Source: Desulfovibrio sp. (lineage in GTDB: Bacteria > Desulfobacterota > Desulfovibrionia > Desulfovibrionales > Desulfovibrionaceae). From it: a stretch of 64,000 nt of DNA. The translations under genes and the position numbers were made by a program. Shown in pieces: positions 1 through 7,482 of the stretch. The notes under the pieces are model-generated. The model was not told where the DNA came from, did no database searches, and was given only the letters and a program-made list of their open reading frames with translations. The stretch's first letter is position 1, and each line of letters begins with the position of its first letter. The DNA is taken from NCBI GenBank assembly GCA_031271265.1, contig JAISWB010000071.1, positions 56,481 through 120,480 of the forward strand, given 5' to 3'.

Positions 1-2
1 AC

Positions 3-320
3 AACATCTTTCTGGATATGCTCTATGCCCACGGATTGGTGGGGTTTACCCTCGGCATGGTCTTTCTGCTGGGTTTCCTGCGGTGGGGATACAAACGCAT
101 CCGGCCGCGCCTGCGCGAAGAAAGCGCCGGCGGGGGAGAAAGCATTTACTGGCGGCTGACGGTCTGGTTCTGGATAGGATTCGCGGCGTGGCCGATCAAC
201 GGCATCTTCGGTCACGATTTTTACCGCACATGGTGGATGGGGTTGGCCATGAGCCATTTGGGCATCATGATCGGCGCTGTGGTCAACGGCTGCGGGAAAC
301 AGGCAAACAACTCGACCTGA
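3..320 (+). CDS. Membrane protein, C-terminal fragment (5' end outside window)
   Basis: The frame is open to the left edge of the window and no ribosome binding site precedes the first in-frame ATG at 18, so this is probably the C-terminal part of a longer gene. The visible part has a hydrophobic helix at its start (LVGFTLGMVFLLGFL), a basic loop (RRIRPRLRE-like), a second Trp-rich hydrophobic segment (WRLTVWFWIGFAAWP) and a third near the C-terminus (GLAMSHLGIMIGAVV). It is therefore an integral membrane protein with at least three segments here. I do not recognise the family. It is followed by a 158-bp gap and then by an exporter cluster on the same strand. Confidence 0.6.
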   Translation, partial: NIFLDMLYAHGLVGFTLGMVFLLGFLRWGYKRIRPRLREESAGGGESIYWRLTVWFWIGFAAWPINGIFGHDFYRTWWMGLAMSHLGIMIGAVVNGCGKQANNST

Positions 321-478
321 GGCTGTCCAATGCCGCGGCAATTTCTGCACCTTTACATCGCATGACATATTCCGTACCGTGAAACTGCGATACGGACGGA
401 CGAAATCCAAGGGAATTTTGATGAATCTTGCCTCTGCGCAAATCCGCCGCGCCTTTGCCGCATAGGAATTGACAGCCT

Positions 479-1666
479 GTGCTGAAAACTTCCGACCTTC
501 TGCGCATCGTCGTCAAACGACAATTACGCCAGTTGAAACTCGGCGTAATCTTGTCCATAAGCCTCGGCATCGCCATGTTCATCGGTGTCGATGTTGTCGG
601 CAAAGACCTTGAAAACCGCATAGTCAGCGATGTGGCCCTTATCGGGAATGTCACAATTCTGACAGTAACTATGGAGGAACACTTATATCCTAATACTCCG
701 CCCCATTTTTTTACCGATAAAACCGTAACAATGTTTAAGAATCTTCCAGGAGTTATGTATGCCGGTCTTTCGATGCGCTTTGTTGAAGTAATACGTACAC
801 AAGTCCAAGATAAAAATGTTTATATTCGCATACGAGGTGTCGATCCTTTCTTTTGGAAAGTCTACGAACTCAATGCATACCAAGGGAGGTTATTAAATGA
901 GATTGATGAAAAACAGCGTTCACGCGTTTGTGTTTTAGGTATAGATCTTGCACGTAACCTCTTTCAAAACGAACCGTATGTTGGTAAAACCTTGACAATT
1001 TTTAATGATAACTATACTGTTGTAGGTATAGCCGGCGGCCTGATGATGCGTAGTAGAACATTAGATTGTTTTATTCCGTTGACGGCAGCATCAGACCGGC
1101 TTATTGCTCCTAATACATACCCTAATATGTTACTTTTGCGTATGCGCAGTATTGATGATGTTGAACCTATTATCAAAAAAATGCCCGAACTCATTCTTTC
1201 GCAGCAAAATACACCGTATTTAAAGATAGAATATGCCAAAGATGAAATAACTACAGTGCGGACAATCATCAGAAGAGTACATGTTCTGTTGTTGCTGGGC
1301 ATAGCGGCGTCCTTGGGGTTGGGGGCTTTCGGCATCTGGCAGAGTTCCTTTGCCTCGGTACGCGAGCGCACGCGTGAAATCGGCCTGCAACTTGCCATGG
1401 GGGCGGAACAGGGCGACATCATGCGGCAGTTTCTCGGCGAGGCGTTGTGCAATGCCCTGCTCGGCGGTCTGGCCGGCATACTTTTCGGGATCATCACTAT
1501 TCTGGCGGTTTGCATGGCCATGGGCATGCCCGTTGCCTGGCTTTCCATCATCCTGCATATTCCGATCTGTCTTGCGGCCGCATCGCTTGTGGGTGCGCTC
1601 GGCGGCACATGGCCGGCCGTGCAGGCCGGGCGCATGGACGTGGCCTCGGCCTTGCGCTTTGAGTAA
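479..1666 (+). CDS. ABC transporter permease, FtsX/MacB-like
   Basis: This 395-residue protein has the FtsX-type layout: one N-terminal membrane helix (about residues 22-42), a periplasmic domain of about 210 residues, then three C-terminal helices. The cytoplasmic segment RERTREIGLQLAMGA before helix 3 is the typical FtsX/MacB/LolE coupling motif. It starts with GTG at 479. Its partner ATPase follows about 80 bp downstream, then TolC-like and HlyD-like genes, so it is likely the inner-membrane part of a tripartite exporter. Base composition is odd: about 660-1270, encoding only the periplasmic domain, is clearly AT-rich (about 40% GC on lines counted by eye) while both flanks are GC-rich, which suggests domain replacement. 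The substrate is unknown. Confidence 0.85.
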   Translation: MLKTSDLLRIVVKRQLRQLKLGVILSISLGIAMFIGVDVVGKDLENRIVSDVALIGNVTILTVTMEEHLYPNTPPHFFTDKTVTMFKNLPGVMYAGLSMRFVEVIRTQVQDKNVYIRIRGVDPFFWKVYELNAYQGRLLNEIDEKQRSRVCVLGIDLARNLFQNEPYVGKTLTIFNDNYTVVGIAGGLMMRSRTLDCFIPLTAASDRLIAPNTYPNMLLLRMRSIDDVEPIIKKMPELILSQQNTPYLKIEYAKDEITTVRTIIRRVHVLLLLGIAASLGLGAFGIWQSSFASVRERTREIGLQLAMGAEQGDIMRQFLGEALCNALLGGLAGILFGIITILAVCMAMGMPVAWLSIILHIPICLAAASLVGALGGTWPAVQAGRMDVASALRFE

Positions 1667-1746
1667 CAGCGGAGTATGATGTTCTCTTACACGACAGAAC
1701 AAGCGCAGAACCGCGCGCCGCGGTGAGCCGCCTGCGCAGAACCGGC

Positions 1747-2451
1747 ATGACGGTCCGTTACATGACAGCAAGCGCAGACACAGCCGTGGAAGAATTGTTG
1801 ACCGCCGCCGATATCGTCAAAAACTACGGGTCCTACCAGGCTCTGCGGGGCGTTTCCCTGACGCTCCATGCCGGGCGCATGGCCGCGGTCATGGGGCCGT
1901 CCGGTTGCGGCAAATCCACCCTGCTGCTCATCCTCGGGTTGCTCCAGAAACCCGACGCCGGCACATACACCGGCTTGGGCCGGGATTTGCTCAGCCTGGA
2001 CGCACGGGAGCAGGCATTGTTCCGCAGGCGGTTTTTCGGCTTCATCCTGCAAAGTTGCGCAGTGTTTTCCTATTCCACAGTGGAAGAAAACGTGGAGTTT
2101 CCCCTCATGTATTCCGGGGTGCCGCGCAGGGAACGCCTGGCGCGGGTCATGGATTTGCTGGAATCGGTCAACCTTGCCGGCAAGGCGCAGGCGCGCAGCA
2201 ACCTGCTTTCCGGCGGCGAACAGCAGCGCGTCGCCATTGCCCGCGCCCTGATCGGCAACCCCAGGGTGCTGCTTGCGGACGAGCCGACCGGGCAACTCGA
2301 CGGCGAGAATACCCAAAAACTCATGGCACATTTCCGCCGCGTATGCGACGACCTTGCGGTCGGGATCATTATCGTCACCCATGACCCCCAGGTGGCCGAC
2401 TATTGCGATACGGTCTATCAGCTTCGGGACGGCCGGGCGATTGTCGCCTGA
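1747..2451 (+). CDS. ABC transporter ATP-binding protein, LolD/MacB-N type
   Basis: This is an ATPase for the preceding FtsX-like permease. It shows Walker A (GPSGCGKST), Q-loop (FILQSCAVF), signature LSGGEQQRVAIARAL, Walker B (RVLLADEPTGQLDG) and the H-loop VTHD. The TGQLDG sequence after Walker B is typical of the LolD/MacB branch. The frame is open from a GTG at 1723, but ATG at 1747 (MTVRYM) or 1762 gives a more usual N-terminus, and neither has a strong ribosome binding site. Length (234 residues) is normal. It ends just before a dispersed repeat that leads into the TolC-like gene. Only the substrate is uncertain. Confidence 0.9.
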   Translation: MTVRYMTASADTAVEELLTAADIVKNYGSYQALRGVSLTLHAGRMAAVMGPSGCGKSTLLLILGLLQKPDAGTYTGLGRDLLSLDAREQALFRRRFFGFILQSCAVFSYSTVEENVEFPLMYSGVPRRERLARVMDLLESVNLAGKAQARSNLLSGGEQQRVAIARALIGNPRVLLADEPTGQLDGENTQKLMAHFRRVCDDLAVGIIIVTHDPQVADYCDTVYQLRDGRAIVA

Positions 2452-2475
2452 GGTCCGACGTGGACAGCGCTTTTC

Positions 2476-2637
2476 TTGTTTCAATCCACATCCGGCGGTT
2501 GTCAGCCGACCGGCACCCCCCGGCCGGCTTGTCCTATCCCTGGAGGGGATGCCGCAGGAAAGGTCTGCCCGGCTCTGCCGGGCGTCATGCGTAAGTCTCC
2601 CTGAAGGGAGAGATTTCGGACCATAAAGGAAATTCTG
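2476..2637 (+). repeat. Dispersed leader repeat, copy A (full length)
   Basis: This element of about 160 bp has several small hairpins (GC-rich CCGG arms, a TGCCCGG/CCGGGC pair and CTCCCTGAAGGGAG) and ends in ACCATAAAGGAAATTCTG directly before the ATG of the TolC-like gene. Near-identical copies occur at 23334-23497 and, inverted, at 39151-39313, with shorter copies at 21069, 27134 and 47961. The 3' end supplies the ribosome binding site (AAAGGA) for the next gene. Confidence 0.8.
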
Positions 2638-4083
2638 ATGACCCCGGTAAGCAACGGACGCGCCCTGCTGATCCTCGGAATACTGCTGCTGACGGCAAGC
2701 GCCGGCGGCTGCGCCAGAAAAATCGCGGGCAACGACAGGCTGGGCCCCCCGTGGAACTCGAATATCCTTGACAGGGAAAGCGCGTGGTCCGAAGAAAAAT
2801 TGCCGGTCGCTCCCCTGCCTCCCGCAGGCAAAACTCTGTCTTTTGACGACTGCATCCTCACCGCGGCGCACCACGCGCCGGATATGGCGGAAAGCCTGAT
2901 CGGACTGGAACTGACGCAGATGAGCTCGGAATCTGCCGCCGCCAGGAAATATCCGAGCGTACAGAGCTTTTTCCGCGTCATCGCCAACACTACGCGCCAA
3001 CACAAGCAATACGAAGACACCTCCTTCCGCCTCGGGTTCGTTGTGTACGGCTTCGAGCCGGTGGCCGGCTATTTTTCCCATAAAGCCTCCCTGCTCATGG
3101 AAGAGATAGCCCTGCTGACCCACAAAACGGCGCTGGAGAAAAAGGCCGGCCGGGTAGGCGAAGCCATACTGAGCCTGCAGAGCAGGGAAAAATTGCGGGA
3201 CCTGCAAAAGACCCGGCTCGCGCAGGCGAAACAGTTCTCGGCGTATCAAAAGGCCAAGGAAGGCTCCACCCCCAACCCCCTGGAGCAGGCCAAGGCCGCG
3301 CACTTTGAAAAGCGCATTGCGGCGGAGCTGGAAAAAACGGAAGCGTCCACAGCGTCCCTGCTCCTCGGTCTCAAAGTCCTGACCGGCCTGGACCTGGACA
3401 GGAAGCTGAACATCGATCCCACAAGCCTGAATAAAATGCTGGACGCCGACGGGGCGTCCGCGGCCCTGACCAAACATTCCTGGGAAAGCATCTGGCAGGC
3501 TTCGCCTGAGTCGGCGATGTTCAAGCTGGCGCTGAAGCTGCGCGACTACGACATCATGTTGAGCTGGACCCGCTACCTGCCCTCCGTGAGCATGGACGTG
3601 TATGCGGCCAACCCGGACAGCGATTATGCCACCTATTCCACCAAAGACGATATCTTTCTAAACATCACCTTCACCCTTCCCCTGCTGGACTGGGGAGAGC
3701 GCGAGCGCGGCCTGCAGGGCAGCCGCCTGCGCAAGCTTCAGGAACTGCAACGGGCCAAGGCGGCGCGCACAGGCTTTGCCGCCGGATGGCAGGAGGCCTG
3801 GAACGAGTACAGAATGGCCGCCGGTTCGTATGAGGCCGCGCGAAACAAGGTAGCGGCACTGGCTCTGGACGAACAGAGAGCAGAAGTACAGTACCGCAGC
3901 GGGCAGATTGATTTCTCTGTTGTGGACAATATCAGAACCCGCCTTTACGAAGAGGAATTGGCAATGATCGAAACCGAACTGCAACTCAAACTCAAAGAAT
4001 TTTTCAACTGGCTGTTGAGCGGGAATTTCCGGCGCCGATATTTTGAAAACGCCGAGAGCAACGTAACAAAGGCGGCGCTGTGA
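2638..4083 (+). CDS. TolC-like outer-membrane efflux lipoprotein
   Basis: This 481-residue protein begins with a signal peptide ending in a lipobox-like ASAGGC (Cys about residue 24), as in NodT/OprM-type factors. The body is alpha-helical with long coiled-coil stretches (for example EKKAGRVGEAILSLQSREK) and the two-fold TolC-type layout, including the motif FTLPLLDWGERERG in the second half. It would form the outer-membrane channel for the ABC permease/ATPase upstream and the fusion protein downstream, which it overlaps by 4 bp if that gene starts at its first GTG. Start and ribosome binding site (AAAGGAAATTCTG-ATG) come from a dispersed repeat. Confidence 0.85.
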   Translation: MTPVSNGRALLILGILLLTASAGGCARKIAGNDRLGPPWNSNILDRESAWSEEKLPVAPLPPAGKTLSFDDCILTAAHHAPDMAESLIGLELTQMSSESAAARKYPSVQSFFRVIANTTRQHKQYEDTSFRLGFVVYGFEPVAGYFSHKASLLMEEIALLTHKTALEKKAGRVGEAILSLQSREKLRDLQKTRLAQAKQFSAYQKAKEGSTPNPLEQAKAAHFEKRIAAELEKTEASTASLLLGLKVLTGLDLDRKLNIDPTSLNKMLDADGASAALTKHSWESIWQASPESAMFKLALKLRDYDIMLSWTRYLPSVSMDVYAANPDSDYATYSTKDDIFLNITFTLPLLDWGERERGLQGSRLRKLQELQRAKAARTGFAAGWQEAWNEYRMAAGSYEAARNKVAALALDEQRAEVQYRSGQIDFSVVDNIRTRLYEEELAMIETELQLKLKEFFNWLLSGNFRRRYFENAESNVTKAAL

Positions 4084-4169
4084 ACCGGCTGACGTACATT
4101 TACAGCGCGCCGGGAACACATGCATCGGGCCGTGCCCCCGACGGACCGTCACGAGCCGCTCCGTGCCGA

Positions 4170-5096
4170 ATGCGGATGCGTCCGGCTCCTTCGGAATTCC
4201 TGTTTCCGGCCCTGCTCTTTACCCTGCTTGTCCTTGCGCCGCCGCGGGCGCGGGCCTTTGACGAAGACGCCGGACACAACGGGAAGATTTTCGCCACGGT
4301 CATGTACAACGTCCCGCTGGAGTATGCCGGCACCGTCACGGAAGTGCTGGTCCGCCCCGGCGACAAGGTCAAAGAAGGCCTGCCCCTTGTCCGCTTCAAA
4401 CTCAAGGACGAATCAATTCTGGAGATACTGCAGTATCTCTCCCTGGACAGAACCATCATCAACACGCAGATTTCCCTTGCCGACAACGAGATACGCATCA
4501 CCGATCTCGACAAGGAATACGAAAGCGCCAAACGCCTGTCCGCGGCCAAGATGGGGTCGGCCGACCTGTTGAGAACCCTGAAGCACAATGTGGAGCAGTT
4601 GCGCGACAAATCCAGGTTGCTGGCCGCGCTGATGAAAATAGACAAAAAAGAACTCGACAACAGGCGGGCCATCGTCGGGCGTAAGTTGGGCGTCCCTGTA
4701 AAGGAAGACGGCAATGTTCCCGAGTCCGGGGAACTGCTCAGTCCCATGGAAGGCGAGGTGCTGCTCGTGGACCCGTCGTTGCGCGCCGGGGGCATCGTCC
4801 CCGCCCTGTCCCACGCCGTCACCATAGGGCGCACCAACCCCGTGGAAGTGCGCACGCGCGTCTTTGAAGCAGAAATACCCGGCCTGCGCATAGGCGGCAA
4901 AGCCACTGTGCAGGTGGTGTCGCTGGACGGCGTCCATGCCGGCGTTGTCAGCCATATAGACCGCTATCCCGACGACATGAACGTCGACCGCCCCAGCTAC
5001 TACAATGTCCGCATTGAGCTTCCCAATGACGAGGGAGTGTTGCGCCCCGGCTTCAAAACAGTCGTCAAGTTTATTGCGGAAGACAAGAATCAATGA
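4170..5096 (+). CDS. Periplasmic membrane-fusion protein, HlyD/RND adaptor type
   Basis: It is the adaptor linking the inner-membrane ABC exporter to the TolC-like channel. The preferred start (ATG 4170, or 4176) gives a clean signal peptide (FLFPALLFTLLVLAPPRARA). The frame is open back to GTG 4080, overlapping the previous stop. A lipoyl-like half motif (TVTEVLVRPGDKVKEGLPL) is followed by an alpha-hairpin of about 80 residues, the second lipoyl half (LLSPMEGEVLLVDPSLRAGG) and a beta-barrel. The end (FIAEDKNQ) lies inside a 110-bp tandem duplication that also contains the start of the next gene. Confidence 0.85.
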   Translation: MRMRPAPSEFLFPALLFTLLVLAPPRARAFDEDAGHNGKIFATVMYNVPLEYAGTVTEVLVRPGDKVKEGLPLVRFKLKDESILEILQYLSLDRTIINTQISLADNEIRITDLDKEYESAKRLSAAKMGSADLLRTLKHNVEQLRDKSRLLAALMKIDKKELDNRRAIVGRKLGVPVKEDGNVPESGELLSPMEGEVLLVDPSLRAGGIVPALSHAVTIGRTNPVEVRTRVFEAEIPGLRIGGKATVQVVSLDGVHAGVVSHIDRYPDDMNVDRPSYYNVRIELPNDEGVLRPGFKTVVKFIAEDKNQ

Positions 5097-5289
5097 CGCC
5101 GGCACGGGGCAAGACGGTTAAGGTTCCCGCTGTGGCGGCCGCATCGGCTGCCTGTTGCGGGCACCTGCTTCACTACTGTTTTATTCCGGAAGACACGAAT
5201 TCATGACATCGGCACGGGGCAAGACAGTCAAGGTTCTTGCTGTGGCGGCCGTTCCGGCGGCCTGCTTTTGGTACCTGTTTCACAACCTT
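5070..5289 (+). repeat. 110-bp degenerate tandem duplication of a gene junction
   Basis: Copy 1 (about 5070-5179) and copy 2 (about 5180-5289) align without gaps at a 110-bp offset. Each contains the end of the fusion-protein frame and the start of the membrane-protein frame: copy 1 reads ATTGCGGAAGAC...ATGACGCCGGCACGGGGC and copy 2 ATTCCGGAAGAC...ATGACATCGGCACGGGGC. Copy 1 keeps a 37-codon open frame (5093-5206, starting MTPARGKTVKVPAVAAA) whose stop overlaps the ATG at 5203. Confidence 0.85.
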
Positions 5290-6231
5290 GACGTGCAGCG
5301 TTTTTCGGCGGCTTTCGGCGCGCTGCCCGCGTATGCCTTTGCCGCCGCCTGCCTGCTGTTCGGCACAACCGCCCTGCTCCAGGGACTGCGCCTGTATTAT
5401 ATTTTGGAAAAACGCTGCGCCCTGTCCCAGGCCGTTCGCGCCTGCTTTCTTTGTTCAGGCGTGAATACGCTGCTGCCGGCGCGGTTGGGCGATGTGGTCA
5501 AGTCCGTCTCCTTGTCGGTAAACTGCGCGATATCCATTCCCGCGACCCTGTGCGCCGTCTTCTGGGAACGCCTGAGCGATCTCCTGGCCGTATTGCTCTT
5601 GGCGGTCGGCGTGGGCCTGTATTTCGATGCTCCGGAACTCTACATGCCGACACTGGCGTTGCCGTTGGCGCTGATAGCGGGTCTGATTCTTGTCCGCCGT
5701 TTCCGGCCTTTTTTTCACAAGTGCGTCTCCCTGTTGCCGAACGCCGCCCCGCGCGCACAACTGGACGCAGTGATACTGCGCCTTGCCGGCGAGCAATACC
5801 GCCCTTCTTCCCTGCTGTTGTCCGCCTTGACCCTGCCTGTTTGGACGGGATTCTGCATCTTCAACTCCCTGTTTTTCGCGTATTTCCACAATACCGCGCC
5901 GGACCTGTTCACCGGCCTGCTGCTGACGACGGCCGGGGCCGTCGGGGTCATGCTGCCCGGTACACCTGGGGGGATAGGCACTTTCGAGGCCTCCGTAGTC
6001 GCCGCCCTGAGCTTGGTAAACATGGATAAAAGCGAAGCTCTCGCCTTTGCCCTTGTCCTGCACCTGGTGCAGGTTATCCCTGCCGTACTGTATGCCGCTT
6101 ACGCCGCGCTGCGCGGGCAATGGTCCCTGTCCGGCGTGCGCTCCTCCCTGCCCGCGGCCGAAGAGGCCGAAACCGGAGCCGGAGCCGAAACAACACAGTG
6201 TTCCGGGAACACAACGGCCGATGGCCCGTGA
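5203..6231 (+). CDS. UPF0104/YbhN-like flippase-domain membrane protein
   Basis: This 342-residue polytopic membrane protein has about eight hydrophobic segments and the pattern of the lysylphosphatidylglycerol synthetase TM-region/UPF0104 family. The signature regions are NTLLPARLGDVVKSVSLS near residue 90 and MLPGTPGGIGTFEASVVAA near residue 255. Relatives move or modify lipids in the inner membrane. I chose ATG 5203 because MTSARGKTVKVLAVAAV aligns with the duplicated upstream copy; the frame is open from 5155. It lies between an exporter and a glycosyltransferase, which suggests a role in lipid-linked glycan transport (inference). Confidence 0.8.
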   Translation: MTSARGKTVKVLAVAAVPAACFWYLFHNLDVQRFSAAFGALPAYAFAAACLLFGTTALLQGLRLYYILEKRCALSQAVRACFLCSGVNTLLPARLGDVVKSVSLSVNCAISIPATLCAVFWERLSDLLAVLLLAVGVGLYFDAPELYMPTLALPLALIAGLILVRRFRPFFHKCVSLLPNAAPRAQLDAVILRLAGEQYRPSSLLLSALTLPVWTGFCIFNSLFFAYFHNTAPDLFTGLLLTTAGAVGVMLPGTPGGIGTFEASVVAALSLVNMDKSEALAFALVLHLVQVIPAVLYAAYAALRGQWSLSGVRSSLPAAEEAETGAGAETTQCSGNTTADGP

Positions 6232-6246
6232 TCGGGGAACCCGCGC

Positions 6247-7482
6247 ATGATGCGCCGCAACGGGCCCGTGCCGCTGCTTCTGCTTCTGGAAGATCTCGAA
6301 TTCGGGGGCACGCAGCGTCAGGCGTTGGAACTGGCATCTCGCCTGGACAAAACGCGCTTTGCGCCGCGGCTTGTTACGTTGCGCGCCGGAAGCGGCGACC
6401 TGCTGCCCGAGGCCGCGGCGCGCGGCCTTGCCGTGCTGTCTTTGACGGACTCGGCGGATTTCAGCGTTTCCCGCGCCCTACCCGCCCTGTGGAACTACCT
6501 GGCGCGGGAAAGACCACCCCTTGTGCAGCTTATGACGGTTCTGCCCAACATCTGGGGGAGGATCTTCGCCCGTCTGCTGCGCCTGCCCGCGATCATCGCC
6601 TGTTGCCGCGGCCAAGCCGCCGTCGAGAGCCTGCACGAACGCCTGCTGTACAGATCGGCCGATATCCACATAGGCAATGCCGGGTCCATTTGCCGCACAC
6701 TGCAACACAGCATAGGCATTCCGGAAGACAAGGTCGTGTACATCCCCAACGGCGTTGACTCGGACTTTTTCCGGCCGCCCGATGCCTCGGCGGAAAAATT
6801 GCCCGTTCACGGATCCGGCGCAGACAGCGCGCTCTTCGCCGATACTTTCGGGCGGCAAGCCGCTTTTCGAGACACGGCACCGGGCAAGGTAAAGGACGCG
6901 CCCGTTGCGGAAGCCTGCGGGGCGCTCGGGGCAAATCCCGAATGTATACTTTGCGTCGCCAGGCTGGTTCCGGCCAAAAACCACGCCCTGCTGCTCAAGG
7001 CCTTTGCCCGCGTCCTGCGCGACAGGCCGGACGCCGAACTGCACCTGATCGGGGACGGAAGCTGCCGGGAGGTAATTCTCAGGCAATCCCGAACGCCGCC
7101 CCTGCGCGGCAAAGTCTTTCTGCACGGAAACAGCCGCGAGGTACGGGCATGGCTGCACAAGGCCCGGCTCTTCGTTCTGGCCTCGGACCATGAGGGTACG
7201 CCCAACGCCGTTCTTGAGGCCATGTCCTGCGCCTTGCCGGTGCTGGCCACAAACGTGGGGGGCAATGCCGAAGCCGTCCTGCATGAAAGGACGGGGCTGT
7301 TGACTCCCGCCGGGGACGCCGCCGCGCTTGCGTGCGGCATGCTGAGGCTGTTGAACGACGCCGGGGAACGCATCCGTTTAGGCCGGGCGGGCAGGCAGAG
7401 AGTACTGGAGTACTATTCCCTGCGGACTATGGTAGAGAAGCATGAAGAAGTATACGAGCGCATGCTCGGCGGCCGGGCCTGA
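6247..7482 (+). CDS. Glycosyltransferase, GT4 family
   Basis: It transfers a sugar from a nucleotide donor to an envelope glycan or lipid (family knowledge). The N-terminal Rossmann fold shows LEDLEFGGTQRQALELASRL. The C-terminal fold has VARLVPAKNHALLLKAFA, HLIGDGSCRE, VFLHGNSREV and the GT4 donor-site motif LASDHEGTPNAVLEAMSCALPVLATNVGG. An insertion of about 45 residues (about 185-225, Ala/Asp-rich, no homology seen) separates the two folds and is longer than usual. ATG 6247 follows the previous gene by 15 bp. The 3' end overlaps the next frame by 41 bp. Confidence 0.9.
   Translation: MMRRNGPVPLLLLLEDLEFGGTQRQALELASRLDKTRFAPRLVTLRAGSGDLLPEAAARGLAVLSLTDSADFSVSRALPALWNYLARERPPLVQLMTVLPNIWGRIFARLLRLPAIIACCRGQAAVESLHERLLYRSADIHIGNAGSICRTLQHSIGIPEDKVVYIPNGVDSDFFRPPDASAEKLPVHGSGADSALFADTFGRQAAFRDTAPGKVKDAPVAEACGALGANPECILCVARLVPAKNHALLLKAFARVLRDRPDAELHLIGDGSCREVILRQSRTPPLRGKVFLHGNSREVRAWLHKARLFVLASDHEGTPNAVLEAMSCALPVLATNVGGNAEAVLHERTGLLTPAGDAAALACGMLRLLNDAGERIRLGRAGRQRVLEYYSLRTMVEKHEEVYERMLGGRA

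Noticed and set aside
2476..2500. TTTCAATCCACATCCGG-like motifs resembling the end of type I CRISPR repeats (also at 21069 and 23334)
   Set aside because: They are single, not spaced with regular spacers, and are simply the 5' end of the dispersed leader repeat; no cas genes are present.
1687..3477. 596-codon minus-strand open frame
   Set aside because: It is antisense to the ATPase and TolC-like genes, a common artefact of GC-rich codon use, with no domain of its own.
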